64,000 bases of DNA. Origin: an uncultured Christensenella sp. (GTDB taxonomy: Bacteria; Bacillota; Clostridia; Christensenellales; Pumilibacteraceae). Where the stretch lies: assembly GCA_910578545.1 (NCBI GenBank), contig CAJTPT010000003.1, forward strand, positions 124,001-188,000, given 5' to 3'. Made by a program: the position numbers and the translations under genes. Under the pieces are notes generated by a model that did not search any database, was not told the origin of the DNA, and saw only the letters and a list, made by a program, of their open reading frames with translations. Within the stretch, counting starts at the first letter, position 1. The number at the start of each line of letters is the position of its first letter. Positions 49,091 to 59,052 of the stretch are shown here, in pieces.

Positions 49091-52000
49091 ATGATGAGAA
49101 GAATGTCGACCAAAAGAAATCTCGTTTTGTTGCTTCTCGTTCTTGCAATTGCATTGTCGTTTGTATTAGCGGCATGCAGCGGCGGCGGAAGCGGCGTGGG
49201 GGGGGGTACAGCTTATAACCTCACCCTTGACAGAACGTCGATTTCTCTTGATAAGGGTCAGGCCATCGAGCTCTCTTATCAATTAACCAAAAACGGTGAA
49301 ATCGATACGGAAAGCAAAGTAAACGTTTCCGTAAACAATAATTGCGTAACGTACGATGCGGCGACGGGTAAGCTTACCGCCAAAGAGTCGGGCATTGCGG
49401 TTGTTACTCTCACCGTCGACGCAGACAAAAAGGTTACCGCCAAGCTAAACGTCAGCATTCCCGAATACACCATTTCCATAAAAGGTGCGGGCGATACCGC
49501 CGCCGAAGTCAATCTCGGCTCGGAAGAGGTTATCGAGTACGGCGTTTACCGCGACGGCATTTTAGTCAAGGACAAAAAGGTTAACGTAACCGTTATCAAA
49601 GGTCTTGAAGAAGGCGCCGCGACGGTTACTTATAAAGAGATAGGCAACCGCCTTAACTTTATTGCGCAAGGCGAGGCGGCTGTTAAAGTGGAATTGGCAG
49701 ACGATCCCACTGTTTTTGCTACCAAAACCTACCGCATTACCAAGTCGTTCTGGAGCTCGGATAAGCAGGTCAACAAGTCCGTTATGCAAATCGTCGAGAA
49801 CGGCAACGACGACGATTACGTCATTTTCCCGGGCGGCGGCGGCAACCAGTACTTCCTCGGCGTAATGGAAGGCGGCAGCAAGTACGTGTTCTCGGCAGAC
49901 CTGAAGATACCTACTCTTACGACTTCGCACAGTATCGGTTTGGGGCACACGCTCAACACCAACGACAACTCGTTGTGGTTCGGTCTTAAGAGCGCGTCGA
50001 GCGGCAACGGCTACAGAATTTACGTTAAAGATTACTATAACGGTTGGGGCGTAGGCAAAGACATGTTCCCCGACACGTACGACAATATTATATTCGATTC
50101 CGACGTCGTCAGCTTTACTATCGTTCGCGACGGACAGAATTACTGGTATAATATCGGCGGTTACGTAGGCACGTACACCTCCACCAATATCGGCGCCGAT
50201 GCCGAATCGTGGGCGGGCGTTTACGCGCAAGAACAGGCGCTTACCATAACCAACTTTAAGTATGCTACCGACGACGAGGCTATCGACGAAGCCAAGGCGG
50301 CATGCGAAGTAGAATGTATTAAGCTCACCGTTGCCAACGCGGGCGTAAACAAGCTTGTCAAAGGCACGACCTACGTTTACAACGCAACCAAGGTTTGCCG
50401 TCCCGGCACAAACCCCGAGATCACTTGGGAACTTGACAAGACTGGCATGACGAACGGCGCGGAAGGCACAACGATCGTTAACGGCGCAATCACCCTTGAC
50501 GCCGACGCGGCGGGCACTGCCGTCGTTATCGCCAAATGCGGCGAAAAAGAAGTTAGAATCAACGTAGAGATTTTGCAAACCTCGCTTGCCGACGAGAACG
50601 ATATGCTCACCGTCGACGGCGGCGTAACAATCAACGAGGACGGCTCGATAGAGTTCCCCGAAATGTACAACGCTGCCAACGCGACGCTCAGCGCAACCGA
50701 CTACGGCGACGAGTATTACAGCGCAAAGCTTAAATCCACCGTCAAGGGCGACTTTGAGCTTTCGTTCAAAATCACCGACCTCAAGACGGTTGCAGGCTCC
50801 TGCTATCTAGTAAGCCTCGGCGAAAAATACGGAAACTTCATGTTTACGCGCACGGGCGTAACGCTTGTCGCTCCGTATGCGGAACGCGCCGATTATCCCA
50901 AGTTCAATAAGAGCGGCGACCTTTCCGCAACGTTTGAAGCGGCGGAAGAGTACGAAGTGACTATCGCGGTTGTGAAAGGTTTCTACAAAGTGACCGTCAA
51001 CGGCACCGAGCTTGTATTCGGCGGCAATGCGACCCGTCGTATCGAGGACTACACAGTGGCGCGCAATGTGCTTATCACCACCAAGGCGGGCACGTCCATG
51101 GTAGTTTCCGACATCACGCTTATCGACAAGCCCGACGCCGATTATATTCTTCTCACTGATAAGTCGCAGGCATTGACGGAAGGCAACGGCTTCGAGTCCG
51201 GCTACATCGCCAACGACTGGGGCACTAAAAACGACATGGCGGCAAGCGTGTACTACGGCGGACTTTTGCCCGACGGCGACTACACGATGTCCATGAACGT
51301 AATGTTCAACAACGCCGCGACCGATTCCAAGTTTGCCGTACAAATCGGTAAATACGAGTTCCACATCTGCAACAAGTTAGCCGGCGGCGACGGTATACAA
51401 GGCTTGTTGTTCTTTAACAACAACTGGGGCGAGGCAAAGCGCGTAGCAAGTGTGACTGCCGCCAACAAGACCTTTAAGGTCACCGTCAAAAAGATAGGCA
51501 ACGATATTTACTTCCATATCAACGGCGAGCTTATCGGCAAAAAGACGGCTAACCCGGCAGACCTTTCCAACATAGCCTTCACTTATACGTTCGATTGGTC
51601 TAACGTCGCGTCGCCTGCGGGCACCACGGTAAAAGTAACCGACTGGACGGTCAATGCGGGTGCGGCAGTAATAAGCGTAAGCGGACCCGACGGACTTCAA
51701 AAGGGTACGACGAGCACTGCCTACACGGCAACGGTTATCGGCTCGACTTCAACACCCGTATGGACTTTGGACGACAGCGGACTTACCGCAGGTACCGCTA
51801 CCTGGAACGCTGACAACACGTTGACATTATCGTCCGACGCGGCAGGTTCGGTAGTTGTTACCGCTACCGTCGGCGACGAAAGCGCAAGCATTACCGTAGG
51901 CGTGACCGAACAGCCCGCCGACCAAAACACGGCTCTTGCCGAGTCCAAGGGCGGTGTAAAGCAAGACGTTGCAACCGGCACGCTCATATTTGACGACCCG

Positions 52001-53026
52001 AGCAAAAACGGCGTAGCCGACGAGGGGGCTTATTCCGAGGGGGGCGAACAATATTACGCCATACTCAATACGGCGGCTAACACTCGTGCGGTAATACATG
52101 ACAACTTTGAGCTTGAATTTACCGTTTCCGACTATGCAACTACTGCACAGTATCCCAAACTGATGATAAGCCTTGGCGGCAAGAATGAGCAGTTCTACGT
52201 GGTATATTTTGCAGACGGGCGTTCGCAAATCCAAACGTTTATTAATAGCGTCGAAGTCAACAATCCAAGCAATGCGGTCGGCGGACAATGGGTTAACAGT
52301 CCCGAGTTCTCGAATTTCAACCAAAATATGGCACATACCTATAAAATCAAATGCCAAAATGCAGTGTATACAATGTACCTTGACGGAAATGAAATAACGG
52401 GATTTAACATGAACGGGCAAGAGCGTCAGCTTCTTAGAAACCCTCATGATATAGTTTTAAATTCCAATATCATGATTTCTACCAATTCAGGTACTACGGC
52501 GACGGTATCCAATATCAAGCTTACTCAGCTTGGCGGGGATACGGTTGTAAAAACAATGGCTACCAATATATCCGTAAATGACAATGGCGACGCACAATTC
52601 ACTTTTATCCACAGAGATTGGAATGATAGCGCGGCGGCAGTTTATACGTATGGCGCGGTAGGTGATAACTGCGTAATCACATTTGACGTTAAGTTTAGCG
52701 ACAATATGTCTGACGGCAAATTGTGCGTTAGATTGGACGGCGGTGTAAATGCCTATACGATTTGTCTTGAAAACGGCAATATGAAAGTCGAAGTTCGTGA
52801 CCGTTGGGGCGGCGCCTATAACGCTGTTCTGGATTATACTCAGACCTTGAAGGTCAAGATTACGATCGTCGACGGCGTAGCTAATATGGTAATCAACGAA
52901 ACGTATGTTCCCAACAATGACGGTATAACAAGCCAAGGCGCTCTTACTTTCTACACGCATAATACCAACAGTGCCGATTATGCAAAGACCGTAACCGTTT
53001 CCAACATTACCGTAACCAACGCGTAA
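49091..53026 (+). CDS. Very large Ig-like (Big_2) surface lipoprotein with LamG-like modules
   Basis: A 1311-residue lipoprotein: signal peptide with lipobox VLAAC (Cys 29) and a Gly/Ser linker. Bacterial Ig-like (Big_2) segments lie at about 40-125, 420-496 and 860-943. Between them are beta-rich modules resembling LamG/concanavalin folds. The block at about 420-857 (Big_2, module B, module C) is repeated at about 860-1311. The protein is probably anchored outside the membrane and binds polysaccharide for the GH43 enzymes downstream. No catalytic motif is seen. AAGGAGG precedes ATG 49091. The last third is somewhat more AT-rich in codon choice. Confidence 0.82.
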   Translation: MMRRMSTKRNLVLLLLVLAIALSFVLAACSGGGSGVGGGTAYNLTLDRTSISLDKGQAIELSYQLTKNGEIDTESKVNVSVNNNCVTYDAATGKLTAKESGIAVVTLTVDADKKVTAKLNVSIPEYTISIKGAGDTAAEVNLGSEEVIEYGVYRDGILVKDKKVNVTVIKGLEEGAATVTYKEIGNRLNFIAQGEAAVKVELADDPTVFATKTYRITKSFWSSDKQVNKSVMQIVENGNDDDYVIFPGGGGNQYFLGVMEGGSKYVFSADLKIPTLTTSHSIGLGHTLNTNDNSLWFGLKSASSGNGYRIYVKDYYNGWGVGKDMFPDTYDNIIFDSDVVSFTIVRDGQNYWYNIGGYVGTYTSTNIGADAESWAGVYAQEQALTITNFKYATDDEAIDEAKAACEVECIKLTVANAGVNKLVKGTTYVYNATKVCRPGTNPEITWELDKTGMTNGAEGTTIVNGAITLDADAAGTAVVIAKCGEKEVRINVEILQTSLADENDMLTVDGGVTINEDGSIEFPEMYNAANATLSATDYGDEYYSAKLKSTVKGDFELSFKITDLKTVAGSCYLVSLGEKYGNFMFTRTGVTLVAPYAERADYPKFNKSGDLSATFEAAEEYEVTIAVVKGFYKVTVNGTELVFGGNATRRIEDYTVARNVLITTKAGTSMVVSDITLIDKPDADYILLTDKSQALTEGNGFESGYIANDWGTKNDMAASVYYGGLLPDGDYTMSMNVMFNNAATDSKFAVQIGKYEFHICNKLAGGDGIQGLLFFNNNWGEAKRVASVTAANKTFKVTVKKIGNDIYFHINGELIGKKTANPADLSNIAFTYTFDWSNVASPAGTTVKVTDWTVNAGAAVISVSGPDGLQKGTTSTAYTATVIGSTSTPVWTLDDSGLTAGTATWNADNTLTLSSDAAGSVVVTATVGDESASITVGVTEQPADQNTALAESKGGVKQDVATGTLIFDDPSKNGVADEGAYSEGGEQYYAILNTAANTRAVIHDNFELEFTVSDYATTAQYPKLMISLGGKNEQFYVVYFADGRSQIQTFINSVEVNNPSNAVGGQWVNSPEFSNFNQNMAHTYKIKCQNAVYTMYLDGNEITGFNMNGQERQLLRNPHDIVLNSNIMISTNSGTTATVSNIKLTQLGGDTVVKTMATNISVNDNGDAQFTFIHRDWNDSAAAVYTYGAVGDNCVITFDVKFSDNMSDGKLCVRLDGGVNAYTICLENGNMKVEVRDRWGGAYNAVLDYTQTLKVKITIVDGVANMVINETYVPNNDGITSQGALTFYTHNTNSADYAKTVTVSNITVTNA

Positions 53027-53042
53027 TAAACATCAAGTCGAA

Positions 53043-53068
53043 CGTACGGGCGGGGTTCCGCCCGTACG
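53043..53068 (+). other. Hairpin between the two lipoprotein genes
   Basis: An 11-bp GC-rich stem, CGTACGGGCGG / CCGCCCGTACG, with loop GGTT and no T-run follows the large lipoprotein gene. It may stabilise the upstream transcript segment. Confidence 0.7.
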
Positions 53069-53086
53069 GCACGGCTTTCCCATACA

Positions 53087-53107
53087 TCTATGGCGAGGAG
53101 GTCATAG
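53087..53107 (+). promoter_or_regulatory. Shine-Dalgarno sequence in a hairpin loop before the second lipoprotein gene
   Basis: CTATG (53088-53092) and CATAG (53103-53107) flank GCGAGGAGGT, the RBS for ATG 53114. The arrangement resembles the SD hairpins of rpmE (44025) and prfA (46404), but without the upstream closing stem. Confidence 0.5.
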
Positions 53108-53113
53108 CAAAAT

Positions 53114-55411
53114 ATGAATAAGAAAATAATCAGTTTGTTATCCGCACTGAGCTTGTCCGTACCTGTTTTGGCGCTTGCGGCATGCGGAGATAATAAAGGC
53201 GCGGATACTAAGCCGACCAATACGGCAGCGCTTGATTCCATTCGTCTTAACAGCGACCCCGAACAAAAGCTTAACGTCGGCGACGTCGATATGATTATCT
53301 ACGACGCCAAGGCGGACGGCAAGGTCGTTAAAAACGGCGTCGACTTTACGTCGTCCGATCCCAACGTTGTAACGGTCGACGAGTTCGGCAACGTAGAGGC
53401 GGTAGGCGTCGGCTCGGCAACAGTCACGCTCACACTCAAAAACAACGACAAGGTAACTTCCAAGGTAAAATACGACGTAAGCAAAACCTTCTTTATGACT
53501 AAGCCCGGCTTCGTCAACGGCAATGCGGAGCTTTCCACCGCCGAGCTTTACGACTGGATTAGGATCAAAGAGGGCGAACAGACGCAGGTGCTTGTAAGCG
53601 AATGCTCGGAATATTGGTATTTTTCCACCACGCTCGAGCACACGGGCAGAACCGGTCAGGACAGCTCGGGGCGTTGGGGCGTCGGATCCTTCCGCGTGGA
53701 CAGCGGTTCCAGCCTCGGCGAGGTCATGATGTGGTTCGGCATGAAGCCGACAAACCATGCGGAAAAGAAGTACACGCCTTACGTCGGCGGTTGGCGCGTT
53801 ATGTCGGGCGGCATAGACCCCGAAATCGAGATTGACGACCCCATTGCCAATTCGGCTATCGCGACCTACGAGATTATCCGTAACGGCGTAGACCACTACT
53901 GCACTATAACTGTAGGCGACACCGTTTCCAAATACGTTTACACGACGCCGGGTCTTGCGGGCGTACCTACTTATCCCGGTATTTACTCTCAGGCGCAAGA
54001 GATTTACGCGAGCGAATTTACTGCGGCAAGCGGCAAGGAAGCGGTTGAAGAAAAGCTTAACAACTTCCAGGTTGCCGAAGACGTTGTAATCGACGGTCTT
54101 ACCGACACTCTTTTCGCAGGCGAGAAGTATCAGCTTAAATCCACGGTATCTCCGTCCTACACCTACAACAAGGGCGTCAAGTACGCGCTTAAGGAAGCTG
54201 TCGAGGGCGTAACGATTACCGAGCAGGGCGAGCTTACGATAGGAGCAGGCGTGACGGGCGAGGTCACGGTAGTCGCAACCGCGGTTTCCAATGCGGAAGT
54301 AACTGCCGAGCGCACCTACACCGTAACAGCCAAGGCGGCTTCCGCGCATACGCTGTTCGATACCGCTGCGGCAATCGGCAGCGGCTACACGCTTACTGAC
54401 GCCGGCGTCAACTACACCGCAAGCGGTAACACATATCTTCCGCTCAACGCAAAGGGAAGCAAGTGGGCTGTCACGTACACCACGGCGCTTTCGGCGGGTA
54501 CCGTCGGCGTATACGGCGCGACTAACGGCTTAATCGACTACGTCGGTGCGGTTGTTGAAAACGGCAAGCTTGTTTACGGCGCCAAGGGCAACCAAAAGAC
54601 CATTGCGTGCAACACTGCGGCAACCAACACAGTCACCGTTATCCGCGACGGAAGTTTCTACATGATAGTCGTCAACGGCAGACTGGTCGACAGACTGTAC
54701 GCGCCTATGGCAGGCGACACTATACCCGTTATAGTCGGCAACGGCGCAGTCGGAGGACTTACCGAACTCGCGCTCGTAACCGAGGCTGACGAGGTCGACG
54801 CGCTTATTGCGACTTATCCGTTTACCGTCGGAAAGTACGTAACTATGAGCGACGGCAACTACACGATAGCTCCCATGGAGTTTGACGTTAATGTCAAGAA
54901 CGACATCAACTGGCCGCCTGTAAACAACTACGAAAACGGCTTGAAGTTTGCTAACACGCTTACGGGCGATTATACCGTCGAGTTTACCATGTCGGGTATC
55001 GATCCGTTTGCAAAAGGCGGCAAGATCGACTCTAAGATTCTTGTATACCTGCGTAGCGAATCCAAGACTGCAAGCTTACAGTTTGTCGTCAAGGGTGACA
55101 CGGCAAACAAGGCGGACGCCAAAGTCACCTTCTGTCCCAACCTTAACGACGCGACCTGGACGGAGTACGACATGCCCGATAGCGTCAACCTGCTCGGCGA
55201 CGAGCCCGTCACTGTCAAGGTTGTAAAGCGCGGCAACGTGGTAGAGCTTTACCTCAACGGCGTGCGCGTGTTCGAAGGCAATCCCGGACTTACCAACGCA
55301 GGCTATTGGAACGAAGACACCGAGTGCACACCCGGTATCGGCTCGTACTACTGCGGCGTTACAATATCCGACGTTAAGCTTACTGCCGCGGCGGAAACAA
55401 CCGAAGACTAA
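53114..55411 (+). CDS. Ig-like surface lipoprotein, likely polysaccharide-binding
   Basis: A 765-residue lipoprotein with lipobox LALAAC (Cys 24). A Big_2 domain (about 35-120) is followed by a beta-rich module whose end (YEIIRNGVDHYCTITVG, YPGIYSQAQEIYASEF) matches a module of the preceding 1311-residue protein (FTIVRDGQNYWYNIGG, WAGVYAQEQALTITNF), so the two share ancestry. A second Ig-like segment (about 330-410) and two further beta-rich modules follow. No catalytic residues are recognised. It is likely to capture or present glycan at the cell surface. The GH43 gene begins exactly where it stops. Confidence 0.8.
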   Translation: MNKKIISLLSALSLSVPVLALAACGDNKGADTKPTNTAALDSIRLNSDPEQKLNVGDVDMIIYDAKADGKVVKNGVDFTSSDPNVVTVDEFGNVEAVGVGSATVTLTLKNNDKVTSKVKYDVSKTFFMTKPGFVNGNAELSTAELYDWIRIKEGEQTQVLVSECSEYWYFSTTLEHTGRTGQDSSGRWGVGSFRVDSGSSLGEVMMWFGMKPTNHAEKKYTPYVGGWRVMSGGIDPEIEIDDPIANSAIATYEIIRNGVDHYCTITVGDTVSKYVYTTPGLAGVPTYPGIYSQAQEIYASEFTAASGKEAVEEKLNNFQVAEDVVIDGLTDTLFAGEKYQLKSTVSPSYTYNKGVKYALKEAVEGVTITEQGELTIGAGVTGEVTVVATAVSNAEVTAERTYTVTAKAASAHTLFDTAAAIGSGYTLTDAGVNYTASGNTYLPLNAKGSKWAVTYTTALSAGTVGVYGATNGLIDYVGAVVENGKLVYGAKGNQKTIACNTAATNTVTVIRDGSFYMIVVNGRLVDRLYAPMAGDTIPVIVGNGAVGGLTELALVTEADEVDALIATYPFTVGKYVTMSDGNYTIAPMEFDVNVKNDINWPPVNNYENGLKFANTLTGDYTVEFTMSGIDPFAKGGKIDSKILVYLRSESKTASLQFVVKGDTANKADAKVTFCPNLNDATWTEYDMPDSVNLLGDEPVTVKVVKRGNVVELYLNGVRVFEGNPGLTNAGYWNEDTECTPGIGSYYCGVTISDVKLTAAAETTED

Positions 55412-57201
55412 TGAAAAAGTTTTTCTCCAAAGCGTCGATATCTTTATTGCTTGCGATATCGACAGTCGCTTCCATTACGCTGTGCGGGTGTGATTCCCGC
55501 ACAGACGGGGGCGACGCCATAACGTACCATAAGTACGAAAGCTCGACGGTCGCGTTTAACGACAACCGCGACCGCGACCTGGCGACCTATAACAAAGACC
55601 TTTACTATATTAACGAGTGGGGGCTCGGTTACAACACCGTAGGTCAGTCGGCGAGCTTTTTCCCGGATATGGCCGACCCGATAATCATTTACGATGACGG
55701 GTATTACTACGCATTCGGCACACGCCAAACCTCGGTATATCAGTGCTTTCGCTCTAAGGATCTGACCGAGTGGGAACGGCTTGCCGACGCGTTTGTGCCG
55801 CAGTCGGGAAGCTGGTCGACGAGCGGACTGTACGCGCCGGATATCCAAAAGATAGGCGATAAGTGGTATTTGTACTACACAGCAAACATGTTTTATCCCG
55901 ACGAGCCCAAGCGCAGTCAGCTTGGCGTGGCGATAGCCGACAACGTGTACGGACCGTACGTTCAGTTTACCGGCGTCAACGGCAACGGCGAAAATATCAC
56001 GCTATCCGACCCGTCGTTTAAGGGCATGGCTAAGCATCAGATTTTGGACGCCAACGTCTTGCAGGACGGCGACAAGCTGTACATGTATTTTTCGTACGAC
56101 ACCAAAACCCCGTCCACCGAGATGAGCGAGTACGCGCAAATGTCCAAGGATCAGTACGCCGCCGAGATTTGGGGCGTCGAGCTGAAAGACCCCGTTACCT
56201 GGGATTTAAGCACGCTCACGCCGCTTTGCTCGCCCGGCTACAAAACCTACGACGCGCCCGAACGCACCGTTATGTGGGAGGTTCAGTCCAACGTCGAGGG
56301 ACCCGGATACGGCATTCTCGAAGGACCGTATACGATTAAAAAGGACGGAAAATACATTCTTACGTATTCCGCCAACCTGTACACTCACGACTGCTATTCG
56401 GTAGGGTACGCAATATCCGACAATCCTCTCGGACCGTTTGTCAAACCCGACGGCGAGTTTATGCAAAACATGATATTGGGTGTTCCCGACTATCCCGGCA
56501 CGGGCGTTGCCAACAACTACAAGGGCTTTACCAAGGGCACGGGACATGCGGGAATTTTTCAAACGCCGAGCGGCGAATACATGTTTGCATACCACGCGCA
56601 CTTTAATCGAATCACTTGGAGCGACAGTGCGCCCGACAACTACCGCGCGCTTGCGCTCGATTACGTCTACTTTGACGAGAACGGACTGCCGTATACCAAC
56701 GGACCTACGTACTCGTTGCAGTCAAAGCCGTCATGCTTAAGCGGGTACAAAAATCTCGCGGGCGGGGCAAATATTCGTATCGAGGGCAAACACGCCGAAT
56801 ACTTAAACGACAACTATACCAACCGCGCTTGCGGCATTCGCTCCAACGGCACTGCCGAGGTCGAAAAGCAGGCTAAGTTCAAAGCGGGAACGCGCAGTAT
56901 CGAAATCACGTTTGAAAAGCCGATAATAGTTAAGGCTCTCAACGTATTTAACTCTTACGACTACGACACGGCTATCAATAAGATAGACCAGATCGATTTC
57001 GGCAACGGCAACGGAATAATCGACGCTATGTTTAATCAGCGTTACTATTCGACATATCGCAACGAATTTATCTTCCCGCACAGCGCATTTAATATCGAGC
57101 TCGGACAAGAGCTTACGACCGATAAAATCGTGTTGACGATTACGTCGGCAAGCGACTTCGCTCTGGGCGAGATAGAGATAATAGGCAAGGAGATTGACTA
57201 A
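55411..57201 (+). CDS. Secreted GH43-family glycosidase lipoprotein, copy 1
   Basis: A 596-residue lipoprotein (lipobox TLCGC, Cys 27) with a five-bladed beta-propeller GH43 domain. The catalytic triad of the family is visible: general base Asp 89 in MADPIIIYDDGYYYAFG, Asp 144 in YAPDIQKIGDKWYLYY, and general acid Glu 304 in LEGPYTIKKDGKYILTY. GH43 enzymes act on arabinan, arabinoxylan or xylan oligosaccharides. The C-terminal about 150 residues look like a carbohydrate-binding beta-sandwich. ATG 55411 overlaps the previous stop (TAATG). It is a tandem paralogue of the next gene. Confidence 0.9.
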   Translation: MKKFFSKASISLLLAISTVASITLCGCDSRTDGGDAITYHKYESSTVAFNDNRDRDLATYNKDLYYINEWGLGYNTVGQSASFFPDMADPIIIYDDGYYYAFGTRQTSVYQCFRSKDLTEWERLADAFVPQSGSWSTSGLYAPDIQKIGDKWYLYYTANMFYPDEPKRSQLGVAIADNVYGPYVQFTGVNGNGENITLSDPSFKGMAKHQILDANVLQDGDKLYMYFSYDTKTPSTEMSEYAQMSKDQYAAEIWGVELKDPVTWDLSTLTPLCSPGYKTYDAPERTVMWEVQSNVEGPGYGILEGPYTIKKDGKYILTYSANLYTHDCYSVGYAISDNPLGPFVKPDGEFMQNMILGVPDYPGTGVANNYKGFTKGTGHAGIFQTPSGEYMFAYHAHFNRITWSDSAPDNYRALALDYVYFDENGLPYTNGPTYSLQSKPSCLSGYKNLAGGANIRIEGKHAEYLNDNYTNRACGIRSNGTAEVEKQAKFKAGTRSIEITFEKPIIVKALNVFNSYDYDTAINKIDQIDFGNGNGIIDAMFNQRYYSTYRNEFIFPHSAFNIELGQELTTDKIVLTITSASDFALGEIEIIGKEID

Positions 57202-59004
57202 ATGAAAAAACGCATAATCCCTATAGTGTTCTCGGCAATGCTGGCTCTGTCCGCTATAGCTTGCGACAGCAAGACGCCGAATGGCGGCAACGACAATCCC
57301 ACCGCAACCGATATTGAATACGAAATGTTCGATATGTCGACCGTGGCGTTTCAGGATAACCACGATAACGATTTGGCTAAGTACAATTCAAATATGTACT
57401 ACCTCAACGAGTGGAAGCTCGGCTTCCAAGCGCCGGGCGTTAAGGGCGACTTCTTTCCCGACATGGGCGACCCGACGATAGTGTACGACAACGGTTATTA
57501 TTACGCATTCGGCACGCGCGGCGCGACGTCCTTCCACTGCTTCAGAACTAAAGACTTTAAGGAATGGGAACGGCTCGCCGACGCATTTGTGCCCGGCGGC
57601 GCGTCCTGGGGCAAAACCAATATGTGGGCGCCCGATATCCAAAAGATAGGCGATAAGTGGTACCTTTACTACACTGCGGGCATGATTTATTCCGACGGCG
57701 CCGAACATTGCCAGATAGGCGTTGCAATCGCCGACAACGTGTACGGTCCGTACGTTCAGTTTACCGGCAAAAACGCCGACGGCGAGGAAATATCGCTCGC
57801 GCAAACGCCGTTTACGGGACTCGACCGTCACACCATTCTCGATCAAACCGTGTTTACGGACGACGACGGTCAAATGTACATGTATTTTTCATACGACACC
57901 AAAACCGGTTCCGATGAGCATAGAGAACTGTCCAAAACGCAAATCGTTGCCGAGATCTGGGGCGTGAAGATGAAAGACCCCGTAACCTGGGATTTATCTA
58001 CGCTTACGCCGCTCATATCCCCGGGGTACAAAAAGTACTCGGACGATGTGCGCACAATCGAGTGGGAAACATGGTCGCCCAGCTTCCGCGGCGGAATGCA
58101 GTGCTGTGAAGGTCCGTACATGATTAAGCAAAACGGCAAGTATTACTTGACATATTGCGCCAACAGCTTTGTGGACGCGGAGTACGCGGTAGGCTATGCA
58201 GTAGCCGACGACCCGCTCGGCAAGGGCGAGAGCGGCGATTACGTCAAACCCAACGATACATATTTGCAGAACATGATTTTGGGCGTGCCGGGCGCCCCCG
58301 GAACGTACATTTCCAACCACTATAAAGGCTTTACGAGAGGAACGGGGCACGCCGCTATCTTCAAGACGGGCGCGGGCGACGACTACATGTTTGCATACCA
58401 TGCGCACTTCAACAGGGAAAAGTGGGACGACAGTAAGCCCCCCGATAACTACCGTGCGCTTGCCGTCGATTACCTGTACTTCGACGATAACGGCGCGCCG
58501 TACGCCAACGGCCCGACTTACTCGTTACAGCGCACCCCGTCGGATATAAGCGGATATACCAATCTTGCGGGCAAAGCCAAGTTCCGTATCGAGGGCGAGC
58601 ACGCCGAGTACCTTAACGACAACTATACCAACCGCGCGGTAAATACCGCCGAGGTGATCAAAGAAGCCACCTTTAAGGCGGGCACGCGCAGTATAGAAAT
58701 CACATTTGACGAGCCGGTTACAGTCGCCGCAATCAACGTTTACAATTCGTGCGATTACGAAACGATGATCGACGCGATTACGCAGATAGACTTCGGCGAG
58801 GGGCGAGGATTGGTTAACGCACTGTTTAACCGTCGGTACGTCAAGGACGAGTTCGTATTCCCGCACAGCGCGTTCAACATCGAACTCGGCAAACCGCTTG
58901 TTACAAACAGAATAGTAATTACGATTACAAGCGGCAGTGATTTTGCTCTCGGCGAAATCGAGGTTATGGGCAAAGTCAATAGCGCCGCCTAATAAGTCAG
59001 TTAA
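57202..59004 (+). CDS. Secreted GH43-family glycosidase lipoprotein, copy 2
   Basis: The reading frame ends at 58992 with 596 residues; the region to 59004 is spacer. Lipobox Cys 21. The triad is again present: Asp 90 in MGDPTIVYDNGYYYAFG, Asp 145 in WAPDIQKIGDKWYLYY, and Glu 303 in CEGPYMIKQNGKYYLTY. Length is the same as copy 1 and similarity runs end to end, so the pair arose by tandem duplication. Copy 2 has a short insertion (GKGESGDYVK, about 345-354) and differs around the acid Glu (QCCEGPY versus GILEGPY), which may change linkage specificity. The ATG follows the copy 1 stop directly. Confidence 0.88.
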
Positions 59005-59052
59005 TTATCCGCGGCATTTATCGCGGTCCTACAAATTAAAAGGAGCTAAAAC

